From Synechococcus sp. CS-1332 (GTDB taxonomy: Bacteria > Cyanobacteriota > Cyanobacteriia > PCC-6307 > Cyanobiaceae), in assembly GCF_025127995.1 (NCBI RefSeq), contig NZ_JAHLYP010000042.1:62001-126000 (forward strand): DNA of 64,000 bases, read 5' to 3'. Below the pieces are notes generated by a model. That model saw nothing but the letters and a program-made list of their open reading frames with translations, had not been told where the DNA came from and made no database searches. The number at the start of each line of letters is the position of its first letter. The stretch's first letter is position 1. Positions 45,070-52,968 of this stretch are shown one piece after another. Position numbers and translations under genes: made by a program.

Positions 45070-45749
45070 AGAGCCAGGGGCTCCTGGCAACGCCAGGCCC
45101 AGAGCTGGTCACCATGGCTGAAGTGCCACCACTCATTCGGGTGCTGGGCAAACCCCGCCGTCCCCATCACCGCCGCCAGCAGGCGCCGGCGGGCGTGCCA
45201 GTCGGCGGCCTCGCTGCCGGGCGAGGACCCTGCGTAGTGGTCGGGATGGGAGATGGCCCCGATCGCGTCGATCTCCCCGCCCATCGCCAGGGGCCGGCCG
45301 TCGGCCTCGGCCAGGGTGAGATCCACCGCCGCCCCGGTGCTGTGGGGGGGCGGCGTGGCCGGATCAGGGCTCGGCGGGGCCCAGAAGCGATCCACCTCCG
45401 CCGCCACGGCCGCCTGGGCAGGCCCGATGGCTTCGGGGTCGAGGCACCGCTCCCGGCAGACCTCGCGGAAGGCGTGGCGAACCATGAAGGCCTGCACGGC
45501 AAGGGGGCGCCAGGCATCGAAGATCGCCAGCCGCCAGTGGGGCTGCTGTTGCTGAAGCAGGCCCTGGGCCTTCTTCAGCCGGGCGATCACCCCCCGCCTC
45601 AGCCGAAACGGACTGGCACCGGCGCCGTAGGGCGCCCCCAGGGCCTGATACGGATGGGGCTCCAGTCGCCAGAGCGTCGCCGGCAGATCTTCCAGGGGCT
45701 CGCCGGCCTCTGCGATGGGGACCGGACTCCAGGGGCGCAGGGGGGGCAT
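45042..45749 (-). CDS. VanX-like D-alanyl-D-alanine dipeptidase (M15D)
   Basis: A zinc dipeptidase of the VanX/DdpX family that would cleave free D-Ala-D-Ala. Visible motifs are IFDAWRP with the conserved Arg, PPHSTGAAVDLTLAE with His and Asp zinc ligands, and NEWWHFSHGDQ with catalytic Glu and third His. No signal peptide is seen, so cytoplasmic action is likely. There is no van-type ligase nearby, so muropeptide recycling is a better guess than glycopeptide resistance. I chose ATG 45749 (235 residues); TTG 45788, overlapping the recG stop by 4 nt, would add 13 residues. Confidence 0.87.
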   Translation of the reverse strand: MPPLRPWSPVPIAEAGEPLEDLPATLWRLEPHPYQALGAPYGAGASPFRLRRGVIARLKKAQGLLQQQQPHWRLAIFDAWRPLAVQAFMVRHAFREVCRERCLDPEAIGPAQAAVAAEVDRFWAPPSPDPATPPPHSTGAAVDLTLAEADGRPLAMGGEIDAIGAISHPDHYAGSSPGSEAADWHARRRLLAAVMGTAGFAQHPNEWWHFSHGDQLWAWRCQEPLALYGAVAGEG

Positions 45750-45784
45750 GGGGCGGCGGCCGCGGGTCGGCCCGGTGGGCTGAA

Positions 45785-48337
45785 TCAATTCAACTGGGCC
45801 GCCTCCACCGAACGGCGGCGCTGGGCCTCGAGGGCCTCGCGCAGGTGGGGGTGGTGGTCCAGGCCAGAATCCGCCGCCAGGATCCTCTGCGCCGCCAGCC
45901 GGGCCTCCTCCAGCACGGCACCATCATCGCTGAGGCTGGCCAGGGCCAGGTCCGGCAGCCCCGACTGGCGGGTGCCGAGCACCTGTCCGGGGCCCCGCAG
46001 CCTCAGGTCCATTTCGGCGATCTCGAAGCCGTCGCCGCTGCGGGCCAGCAGCTCCAGCCGCTGGCGGGCCATGGCGTTGTCGCCCTCGTGCAGCAGCAGG
46101 CAATGGGAGGCGGCGGCGCCCCGGCCGACCCGGCCGCGCAGCTGGTGCAGCTGGGCCAGGCCGAAGCGCTCGGCGTGTTCGATCACCATCACACTCGCCT
46201 CCGGCACGTCCACCCCCACCTCCACCACCGTGGTGGAGACCAGCACCTGGGAGCGCCCCTCCTGGAAGGCGCTGATGGCGCGTTGCTTCTCCTCGCCGGT
46301 CATGCGCCCGTGCAGCAGCCCCACCGCCAGGGCGGGGAACACCTCCTCATCGAGGTGGCGGTGCACCTCCACCGCCGAGCGCAGATCCAACTTCTCCGAT
46401 TCCTCCACCAGGGGCAGCACGACGTAGGCCCGCTGGCCCTTCGCCACCTCCTGGCGCACGAGCTCCCAGGCGCTTGGGCGCTCCGATCCCCGCAGCAGCC
46501 GGGTGCGGATCGGGGTGCGGCCCGGCGGCAGTTCGTCGATCTGGCTGATGTCCAGATCGCCATAGATCGAGAGGGCCAGGGTGCGGGGGATCGGGGTGGC
46601 GGTCATGGTCAGCAGGTGGGGCTGGAGCCCCTTGGCCAGGAGCCGATTGCGCTGGCGCACACCGAAGCGGTGCTGCTCATCCACCACCACCAGACCCAGG
46701 CGGTCGAACTGCACCGGGTCCTCGAGCAGGGCGTGGGTGCCCACCAGCAGGTTCACCTGCCCGTTGGCCAGGTCCTGCAGCAGCTGACGGCGGCGGCGGG
46801 CGGGGGTGGAACCGGTGAGCAACTCGATGCTGACGTTGAGCTGGGGCAGCCAGCCAGCCAGCTTGTGGAAATGCTGGGCCGCCAGCACCTCGGTGGGGGC
46901 CATCAGGGCCCCCTGATGGCCCGCCTGGATGGCACCCAGCAGGGCCGCCAGGGCCACCACCGTCTTGCCACTGCCCACGTCCCCCTGGACCAGCCGGGCC
47001 ATGGGCTGGGGCCGCTCCATGTCGGCGCGAATTTCGGCCAGCACCCGGTTCTGGGCGCCGGTGAGCGGAAAGGGAAGCAGGGCCAGGAACCGGCTCACCA
47101 GGTCTTCGCCGCCCATGGGCAGCAGCAGCGGCGGGGCCGGAGAACGGCGCAGGCGCTCGCGCCGCTGGCCCAGGGCCAGCTGCAGCAGCAGGAACTCGTC
47201 GAAGACCAGGCGCCGACGGCAGCGCTGCAGCTCCTCCCTGTTCGCAGGGCGGTGCAGGCCTTGCAGGGCCTCGCCACGGCCCACCAGCCCCAGCTCCAGG
47301 CGCAGGGGTTCCGGCAGGGGATCGGGCCAACGGATCGCCGAGGGGAGCACCGCGGCGATCGCCCGGGCGAGGGTCTCGCCACTGAGGCCCTCAGTGAGGG
47401 CATAAACGGGCACGAAGCGGCCGATCTGCTCCGAGCGCACCGGTGCCCCGGGGGCCTCCAGCACCTCCAGCAGGGGATCGGCGAACCCGGGGCCGTAGGG
47501 GCTCTCCTTCACCAGGCCGCTCACGGCCACCGTGGCCCCCAACGGGTAGAGCCGCTGCTGGGACTTCAACCAGCCGGGGCTGCTGAAGCGACGGCCGGCG
47601 AAGAAGCGCGTCACCTTGAGGCGCCCCGTGACGTCCTGGAGGTGCAGCTCCAGGATCGCCAGATTGGGGTTGCGGGGGCTGCCGAAGGCGTGGCAGCGGC
47701 GCACCGTGGCCACGATGGTGGCGGTCCGCCCCGGCTCCAGGGCGGCGATCCGCACCAGATGGGCGTAATCGAGGTAATCGCGGGGGTAATGGTGGACCAG
47801 ATCGCGCACCACCAGCAGGCCCAGGGCGGCGAGCCTGGTGGCGGTCTTCGGCCCGATGCCAGCCACATCCCCCAGGGGGGTCTGGGGAGTGACGCGGACA
47901 GCTGCGCCGGAGCCAGCCCGCTCCGCCGCGCTTGGTGGCACCAGCCGCAGGCGAGGGGGAGCCACCGGCAAGACCTCCCGGCGGCGGCCACGCAGCTCGT
48001 GCAGGGTCTGCCGCAGCCGGCGCACCAGCGACTGACGGCCCCCCAGGGCCAGGCCGCCATAACCGCCGAAATCAAGGGCCAGGGCGGCCAGCGTCTGGCG
48101 CTCAACGGCCTCGAGCCCCACCACCGGTACGGCGAGGCAGGAGGCGACAAAGCCGCTGAAGCGGTCCCGCCGTCCCTGGAGATCGCCAAAGCCGGCTTCG
48201 GCCTCCAGGCGACAGGCCAGCTGCAGGGGCGTGCACCAGGCGTCCACGGCCTCCAGGACGGACGCCTCCACCGCTTCGCCGGCGGAGGTCCCGGTCAGTC
48301 GCTCGGGATCGATGGGGGGCGGATGTCCTGCAGCCAC
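45785..48337 (-). CDS. recG: ATP-dependent DNA helicase RecG
   Basis: RecG remodels stalled replication forks and Holliday junctions. The 850-residue protein has a wedge/OB domain with PLGDVAGIGPKTATRLAALG and DLVHHYPRDYLDY. The helicase core follows: Walker A QGDVGSGKTVVALAAL, DEQH box VVDEQHRFGVRQR, MTATPIPRTLALS, and the C-terminal VVEVGVDVPEASVMV and QLRGRVGRGA. The first 150 residues form a cyanobacterial-type N-terminal extension before the wedge. Translation begins at GTG 48337, inside the end of the upstream gene (43-nt overlap), so the exact start is uncertain. Confidence 0.97.
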   Translation of the reverse strand: MAAGHPPPIDPERLTGTSAGEAVEASVLEAVDAWCTPLQLACRLEAEAGFGDLQGRRDRFSGFVASCLAVPVVGLEAVERQTLAALALDFGGYGGLALGGRQSLVRRLRQTLHELRGRRREVLPVAPPRLRLVPPSAAERAGSGAAVRVTPQTPLGDVAGIGPKTATRLAALGLLVVRDLVHHYPRDYLDYAHLVRIAALEPGRTATIVATVRRCHAFGSPRNPNLAILELHLQDVTGRLKVTRFFAGRRFSSPGWLKSQQRLYPLGATVAVSGLVKESPYGPGFADPLLEVLEAPGAPVRSEQIGRFVPVYALTEGLSGETLARAIAAVLPSAIRWPDPLPEPLRLELGLVGRGEALQGLHRPANREELQRCRRRLVFDEFLLLQLALGQRRERLRRSPAPPLLLPMGGEDLVSRFLALLPFPLTGAQNRVLAEIRADMERPQPMARLVQGDVGSGKTVVALAALLGAIQAGHQGALMAPTEVLAAQHFHKLAGWLPQLNVSIELLTGSTPARRRRQLLQDLANGQVNLLVGTHALLEDPVQFDRLGLVVVDEQHRFGVRQRNRLLAKGLQPHLLTMTATPIPRTLALSIYGDLDISQIDELPPGRTPIRTRLLRGSERPSAWELVRQEVAKGQRAYVVLPLVEESEKLDLRSAVEVHRHLDEEVFPALAVGLLHGRMTGEEKQRAISAFQEGRSQVLVSTTVVEVGVDVPEASVMVIEHAERFGLAQLHQLRGRVGRGAAASHCLLLHEGDNAMARQRLELLARSGDGFEIAEMDLRLRGPGQVLGTRQSGLPDLALASLSDDGAVLEEARLAAQRILAADSGLDHHPHLREALEAQRRRSVEAAQLN

Positions 48338-49398
48338 AGCTGTTCAGCCTGATGGATCCGTAACCGCCGTTGCAGGCGACGGAACTGCTGGGCCATTCTG
48401 CGAACCTCCTGGCGATGCTGCTGCAGCCGCCGCCGGCAGGTGCGCAGGCGGGGTTCCTCCAGCTCCAGCTCCACGGCCCGCAACAAGACCGCCATTGCTT
48501 GGGCCTGGGGGGAGCGGCTGGGACCGAAGGGAAGGGGCAATCGCATCAGGTTGGCGGGGGCGCCCATGGTCTCCAGCTGGCCATCCAGGACCGCGTCGAG
48601 CAGGCTCACCGGCAGCAGGCTGCGGCTGACACCGCCCCGGAGCAACTCGACATTGATGGCGTGGGACAGATTGCGGAGCCGCCGGCCCAAGGCCAGCTCC
48701 ATGCCGTCCATCCAGCGAAGCACCTGCTCGGGATCCTCCGGTAGCCGACCCGCCTGCCAGAGGGAGGAGTCCTCTGTGGACGCCAGCTCCTCGTCCTGGT
48801 CCTGGTCCTGGTCCTGGTCCTGGTCCTGGTCCTGGTCCACAGCCTGGTTCTTGGCGTCCGCATCGGTGTCCGCATCCGCGTCGGCCTCCACGACATCGGC
48901 GAGGGACCCAGCCCCACGGGCCAGCGCTGCCATCAGGAACGAGGCCCCACTCAGGGGCGGGGCCATGGCGATCTGAACCGACCCCGGCGGGAGGGGCTCA
49001 GGTTCGGGGGAACGACCCTGGGACTCCCCATCCCAGGAGAGTTCCTCCAGGAGCTGCTGGCGCTCATGGCGCTCACGCCGCTGCCGCTCACGGGAAATCT
49101 GGGAGGCGAGGATCACCAGCTGCTCCACCGTCAGCAGGCTGGAGCAACGGCTCACCAGCTCGTTGATCTGGCCGAGCAACAGGCGGCGACGCTCCTCAGG
49201 CAGCTCGACGTAGCGCTGGGGGTGAACCTGGGTGGCCAGATGGAAGCAGGCCTGCTGCACCCGCTGGGGCAGCACCTGGCGCAGCACCTGCAGATAGAGG
49301 GCCACGTGGCGATAGAGCTCCGGATTCGACGCGGTCAGCTGCCGGGACAGGCTCTGCAGCTGAGCCGGCAGATCGATCGCGTCGGACGGTTCGCTCAA
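48295..49398 (-). CDS. Conserved cyanobacterial hypothetical protein with Asp-Gln repeat
   Basis: A 367-residue protein of unknown function found beside tsf and recG in picocyanobacteria, as I recall. The N-terminal part is helical (LSRQLTASNPELYRHVALYLQVLRQVLP), followed by a second helical region with CSSLLTVEQLVILASQI. A central acidic, low-complexity section contains a run of Asp-Gln pairs (see the repeat entry). The C-terminus is a strongly basic helix with QQHRQEVRRMAQQFRRLQRRL. Translation probably starts at TTG 49398, just past the tsf stop; longer frames would overlap tsf. It may bind nucleic acid or ribosomes, which is speculation. Confidence 0.75.
   Translation of the reverse strand: MSEPSDAIDLPAQLQSLSRQLTASNPELYRHVALYLQVLRQVLPQRVQQACFHLATQVHPQRYVELPEERRRLLLGQINELVSRCSSLLTVEQLVILASQISRERQRRERHERQQLLEELSWDGESQGRSPEPEPLPPGSVQIAMAPPLSGASFLMAALARGAGSLADVVEADADADTDADAKNQAVDQDQDQDQDQDQDQDEELASTEDSSLWQAGRLPEDPEQVLRWMDGMELALGRRLRNLSHAINVELLRGGVSRSLLPVSLLDAVLDGQLETMGAPANLMRLPLPFGPSRSPQAQAMAVLLRAVELELEEPRLRTCRRRLQQHRQEVRRMAQQFRRLQRRLRIHQAEQLWLQDIRPPSIPSD
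48797..48838 (-). repeat. Hexanucleotide repeat (CCTGGT)n encoding Asp-Gln pairs
   Basis: About seven tandem copies of CCTGGT on the plus strand, read as alternating Asp and Gln codons on the minus strand. A six-nucleotide unit keeps the reading frame when copies are gained or lost, so the acidic linker could vary in length among strains. Neighbouring DNA also codes Asp-Ala pairs with imperfect GCATCC-like repeats (about 48857-48888). Confidence 0.85.
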
Positions 49399-49408
49399 CG
49401 ACTCCGGC

Positions 49409-50068
49409 TCAGGCCGCCTTGGCCATCGCCGCCACTTCCGCAGCGAAGTCGGACTCCTCCACTTCGATCCCCTCGCCGAGGGTGTAGCGGGTGAAGCGCC
49501 GCACCCGAATGTTCTCGCCGGTCTTACCGGCGGCCGACTTGACCATCTCACCCACCGTCTGGGTGTTGTCGCGGATGAAGGGCTGGTCCATCAGGGCCAG
49601 TTCCTTGAGCCGCTTGCCGATACGGCCAGCGACGATCTTGACCTTCATCTCCTCCTTCTTGCCGGCGAGATCGTCGCGACCCATCTCGATGGACGTCTCG
49701 CGCTCGGCCACTTCGGGAGGAATGTCATCGGTGGTGACGTATTCCACGTTGGGGCAAGCAGCGATCTGCATCGCCACGTTGCGCACCAACTCCTGGAAGA
49801 GTTCACCCCGGGCGACGAAATCGGTCTCGCAGTTCACCTCCACCAGCACGCCGACGCGGGCACCGGTGTGGATGTAGCTGCCGACGGACCCTTCGGCCGC
49901 CGTACGGCCGGCCTTCTTCTCGGCGGTGGCAATGCCCTTCTGGCGCAGCCATTCAGCGGCCTTGGTGGCATCCCCACCGGACTCGGTGAGGGCCTTCTTG
50001 CAGTCCATCATGCCCGCGCCGGTCTTGTCGCGCAGTTCCTTGACGAGCTTCGCTGTGATCTCAGCCAT
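49409..50068 (-). CDS. tsf: Translation elongation factor Ts
   Basis: EF-Ts exchanges GDP for GTP on EF-Tu. The 219-residue protein has the signature [24 protein letters not shown] at residues 9-32, the basic segment [17 protein letters not shown], and [16 protein letters not shown] in the core. The C-terminal portion ([22 protein letters not shown]) is the short form typical of cyanobacteria. It is 38 nt downstream of rpsB, the usual arrangement, and upstream of the Asp-Gln-repeat gene. The spacer before it contains a duplicated TCGGGAGGGAGG motif but no clear ribosome binding site. Confidence 0.97.
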   Translation of the reverse strand: MAEITAKLVKELRDKTGAGMMDCKKALTESGGDATKAAEWLRQKGIATAEKKAGRTAAEGSVGSYIHTGARVGVLVEVNCETDFVARGELFQELVRNVAMQIAACPNVEYVTTDDIPPEVAERETSIEMGRDDLAGKKEEMKVKIVAGRIGKRLKELALMDQPFIRDNTQTVGEMVKSAAGKTGENIRVRRFTRYTLGEGIEVEESDFAAEVAAMAKAA

Positions 50069-50106
50069 GGGTCGGGAGGGAGGGAGGTCGGGAGGGAGGA
50101 AAGGGC

Positions 50107-50823
50107 TCAGGCGTCGTCGTCGCCGCTGCGCTGATCCTGGGCTCCATGGCGGCCTTCATTGATGGCATCCGCAAGGCGGCCCAGCACCAGTTGCACGGAG
50201 CGCACGGCGTCGTCATTGCAGGGAATGGGGACGTCGCAGAGATCCGGATCGCAGTTGGTGTCGAGCATGGAGACGAGCGGGATGTCGAGCTTGCGGCACT
50301 CGAGCACGGCGTTGGTTTCCCGGCGCTGATCCACCAGCACCACCACATCGGGCAGACGGCGCATGTTCTTCAGACCGCCGAGATACTTCTGAAGACGGTC
50401 AAGTTCACGGCGCAGAACGGCCGCTTCCTTCTTGGGGCGCATGGCGATGGCGCCGGACGACTCCATGCGCTCCAGGTCCTTGAGCCGGTCGATGCGGGCG
50501 CGCATCGTGCTCCAGTTGGTGAGCATGCCGCCCAGCCAGCGCTGGTTGACATAGGAGGCGCCACAGCGGGCGGCTTCTTGGGCGATCACTTCGGAGGCCT
50601 GCTTCTTGGTGCCGACGAACAGGAAACGCTTGCCACTGCGGGCGGCACTGCGGGTCCATTTGTAGGCGTTGTTCATGCAGACGGCGGTCTGCACAAGATC
50701 GATGATGTGGACTCCGTTGCGCGCGCAATAGATGTAGCGCGACATCTTGGGATTCCAGCGACGGGTCTGGTGTCCGAAGTGGGCACCAGCCTCCATCATC
50801 TCGGAGAGAGTGACGACAGCCAT
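50107..50823 (-). CDS. rpsB: 30S ribosomal protein S2
   Basis: S2 is a large 30S subunit protein needed for S1 binding. The 238-residue sequence opens [32 protein letters not shown]. It continues with [50 protein letters not shown] and the C-terminal [22 protein letters not shown]. Length and motifs fit bacterial S2. It heads the rpsB-tsf pair. The 111-nt spacer upstream lies just after the GT2 gene end and should hold the promoter, but none stands out. Confidence 0.98.
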   Translation of the reverse strand: MAVVTLSEMMEAGAHFGHQTRRWNPKMSRYIYCARNGVHIIDLVQTAVCMNNAYKWTRSAARSGKRFLFVGTKKQASEVIAQEAARCGASYVNQRWLGGMLTNWSTMRARIDRLKDLERMESSGAIAMRPKKEAAVLRRELDRLQKYLGGLKNMRRLPDVVVLVDQRRETNAVLECRKLDIPLVSMLDTNCDPDLCDVPIPCNDDAVRSVQLVLGRLADAINEGRHGAQDQRSGDDDA

Positions 50824-50934
50824 TTGGGTTGTAGGGGGGTTTCGGGTTGGCCTCCACCTGCCAGGGATGCCGCGCCTGAAGAAAGGCAGCGGATCACCCG
50901 AAACATGCAGGTGTGCGGTGTTGGGGTTACCGGT

Positions 50935-51873
50935 TCAACCTACCAAATGGCCCTGCTGGCGGGCTTCGCCGTGGAGGGCACGCACCCCGAAACGGTTGAG
51001 CGGCAACCGCAGCAGCTCCATCGCCAGACCCGCCTTGCCATGGCGGATCAGCCAGCGCAGCAAGGGCCGCAGGCTGCGTTCATTGATCAGGCCGCCCAGG
51101 GTGAGCAGCTCCCACAAGGCCAGGTGCAGCCAGGTGTACTGGATGATGAACCGCACCCGCCAGGTGGGGTGCTTGCGGTAAAACACCAGGCCCATGCGGG
51201 CCCGTTCCCGCTCCACCCGCACCAGGTCCGGGATCTGCTCGAGGCTGAGGGGCGGATGCCAGTGGTACCCGACGGCTTCGGGGCAGCGCACCAGCCGCAC
51301 ACCCATGCGGCGCAGCCGTTCCCCCAGTTCCAGGTCCTCCCAGCCGTAGAGCCGGAAGCCGGTGTCGAACAGGCCCGATTGCTCCAGCACCCGGCGGTCG
51401 ATCGCCACGTTGCCGGTGGCGAAGTAGGCCCAGGAAAGATCGCGCAGCTTGTGGGGCTCTGCCGTGGGCGCCTCGAAATTGTGGGTGTTGATCACCGCGC
51501 CATAGGTGAAGCAGAGCCGGTCGCCGCTCTCCGTCCAGGAGCGCTGCAGGGCCGTGGCGTGGTTCAGCAGGAACGGCTCCGTGACCACCAGGTCACTGTC
51601 GATGAAGACGATCACATCGCCGCGGGCCTCATCCACCCCCCGGTTGCGCCCTTCGGCGGGGCCGCCGTGGTCCTGGCGGATCAACCGCAGGTGGGGGAAG
51701 GCGGTGGCATGGGCATCCAGCCAGCGCACCGTGTCATCGGTGGAGCCGTCGTCTACCAGCACCACCTCATAGGCCTCCAGGGGACCGCCCATCTCCTGGC
51801 GCTCGAGGGCCTGCAGGCACTGGCGCAGGATCGGCAGCCGGTTGTAGGTGGGGATGACGACGCTGATGAACAT
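50935..51873 (-). CDS. GT2-family glycosyltransferase
   Basis: A 312-residue family 2 glycosyltransferase. The GT-A fold begins MFISVVIPTYNRLPILRQCLQALE, with EVVLVDDGSTDDTVRWL and the DxD-type VIVFIDSDLVVTE metal site. GYHWHPP and the basic C-terminal half (RFIIQYTWLHLALWELL) follow, the latter possibly membrane-associated. The start needs care: an in-frame ATG at 51936 falls inside the T-run of a terminator for the upstream small gene, so ATG 51873 is preferred. The acceptor is unknown; nearby envelope genes suggest a surface glycan. It lies upstream of rpsB on the same strand. Confidence 0.87.
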   Translation of the reverse strand: MFISVVIPTYNRLPILRQCLQALERQEMGGPLEAYEVVLVDDGSTDDTVRWLDAHATAFPHLRLIRQDHGGPAEGRNRGVDEARGDVIVFIDSDLVVTEPFLLNHATALQRSWTESGDRLCFTYGAVINTHNFEAPTAEPHKLRDLSWAYFATGNVAIDRRVLEQSGLFDTGFRLYGWEDLELGERLRRMGVRLVRCPEAVGYHWHPPLSLEQIPDLVRVERERARMGLVFYRKHPTWRVRFIIQYTWLHLALWELLTLGGLINERSLRPLLRWLIRHGKAGLAMELLRLPLNRFGVRALHGEARQQGHLVG

Positions 51874-51937
51874 CAGGGTTCGGGGCGTTGCGGGAGCGCG
51901 GACAGCAGCCGGAGCGGGGGTGGCGATGTTGGCCATG

Positions 51938-51967
51938 AAAAAGGGGGGATCCGGATCGAATCCCCCC
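51938..51967 (-). terminator. Intrinsic terminator after the 51-residue gene
   Basis: On the minus strand GGGGGGAT (complement of 51960-51967) pairs with ATCCCCCC (complement of 51943-51950) around a 9-nt loop. Five T residues (complement of 51938-51942) follow directly. This is a strong Rho-independent terminator about 28 nt past the stop of the small gene, separating it from the GT2 gene. Confidence 0.82.
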
Positions 51968-51994
51968 GGTGCCGCCATGACCGGACAGGCGCGG

Positions 51995-52150
51995 TCAGTC
52001 AGCGGCACCGCCGTTGTTGGCCGTTCCGGTTACGCCGTTGCCAGCGCCTTCACCACGGCCGTCGTTACGCAGCTTGCGCTTCTTGAACTTGCGGGCGTAG
52101 GCCCGGTTTCGTTCCTGCTTTTCCTTCTTGAGGTTCCTGCGTTTCGACAT
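51995..52150 (-). CDS. Small basic protein (51 aa)
   Basis: A 51-residue open frame starting ATG 52150 and ending TGA at 51995. The first 28 residues are extremely basic: MSKRRNLKKEKQERNRAYAR then KFKKRKLR. The remainder is Gly/Asn/Thr-rich (NDGRGEGAGNGVTG) with no hydrophobic segment. I recall similar short Lys/Arg-rich proteins being conserved among picocyanobacteria. It has its own terminator downstream. An RNA- or ribosome-associated role is likely from the charge pattern but unproven. The hydrophilic N-terminus and good start context distinguish it from a random frame. It lies between devA and the GT2 gene. Confidence 0.72.
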   Translation of the reverse strand: MSKRRNLKKEKQERNRAYARKFKKRKLRNDGRGEGAGNGVTGTANNGGAAD

Positions 52151-52206
52151 AGGGCTTCGGCGCTTCGAAAAGACTGTGAGGTCCCACCCTACTCAACGGA
52201 CCTGGA

Positions 52207-52950
52207 TCACTCGGCGACAGCGTCACTCGCCCAGAGGCGGCCATCCTCCATCCGCACCAGCTTGTCGGCCACATCAAGGATGCGCGGGTCATGGGTCACC
52301 ATCAGCACGGCACAGCCCTCGTCCCGGGCCAGCCGTTTGAGCAGATCGACGACCTCCCTGCCGGTCCGGCTGTCGAGGGCGGCGGTGGGTTCATCGGCCA
52401 GCAGCAGCCGGGGATGGGCGGCCAGGGCCCGGGCGATCGCCACCCTTTGCTTCTGGCCGCCGGAGAGGTCGTGGGGGAGCTTGCTGAGGTGATCGGAGAG
52501 TCCCACGGCCCGCAGCCATTCGCGGGAGAGGTCGCGGCGGGCGCGGTAGCCCAGATCCGGCAGCAGGTCGGCCCCCATCTGCACGTTCTGCTCCGCTGTG
52601 AGGCAGCGCAGCAGGTTGTGGCCCTGGAAGATCATGCCGACGCTGCGGCGCAGCAACTGGCGCTCTTGGCGGCTGGACCCCTTCAGCTCGCAGCCCAGCA
52701 CACGCACCGATCCATCCATCACCTGGCGCAGGGCCCCCACCAGGGTGAGCAAGGTGGTCTTGCCGCAGCCGGAGGGGCCGGTGAGCAGCACCACCTCGCC
52801 GGGATGGATCTCCAGGTCGATGCCCTGCAGTACCTGGCGCTCCATCGAGCCGGTGCCATACCAATGGCTGAGGCCCCGGACCGACACCGTGGCGAGGCCC
52901 TCGCCCTTGGAGGTGGTGGGCGGGGCGGAACCGGGGAGGAGGGTGGTCAT
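52207..52950 (-). CDS. devA: DevA-like ABC exporter ATP-binding protein
   Basis: The ATPase of a DevBCA/MacB-type exporter. The 247-residue protein has Walker A TGPSGCGKTTLLTLVGAL (about residues 56-73), signature LSGGQKQRVAIARALA, Walker B LLLADEPTAALDSRTG and the H-loop VTHDPRIL. The N-terminus VRGLSHWYGTGSMERQVLQGIDLEI is typical of DevA. It follows devC after 18 nt. In heterocyst-forming cyanobacteria DevBCA exports glycolipids; here, in a probable unicellular species, the substrate is unknown and the symbol marks family only. Confidence 0.9.
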   Translation of the reverse strand: MTTLLPGSAPPTTSKGEGLATVSVRGLSHWYGTGSMERQVLQGIDLEIHPGEVVLLTGPSGCGKTTLLTLVGALRQVMDGSVRVLGCELKGSSRQERQLLRRSVGMIFQGHNLLRCLTAEQNVQMGADLLPDLGYRARRDLSREWLRAVGLSDHLSKLPHDLSGGQKQRVAIARALAAHPRLLLADEPTAALDSRTGREVVDLLKRLARDEGCAVLMVTHDPRILDVADKLVRMEDGRLWASDAVAE

Positions 52951-52968
52951 CGGCTCAGAATCATCGGA

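Noticed and set aside
45845-48352. An 835-residue frame opposite recG
   Set aside because: recG motifs are unambiguous on the minus strand; the opposite frame is Gln/His/Gly-rich shadow sequence.
49399-49551. N-terminal extension of the Asp-Gln-repeat protein into tsf
   Set aside because: It would read tsf coding DNA in another frame and adds Arg/Pro-rich sequence; TTG 49398 just after the tsf stop fits better.
51937-52008. N-terminal extension of the GT2 protein up to 52008
   Set aside because: It overlaps the 51-residue gene and crosses an intrinsic terminator; the conserved domain begins at ATG 51873.
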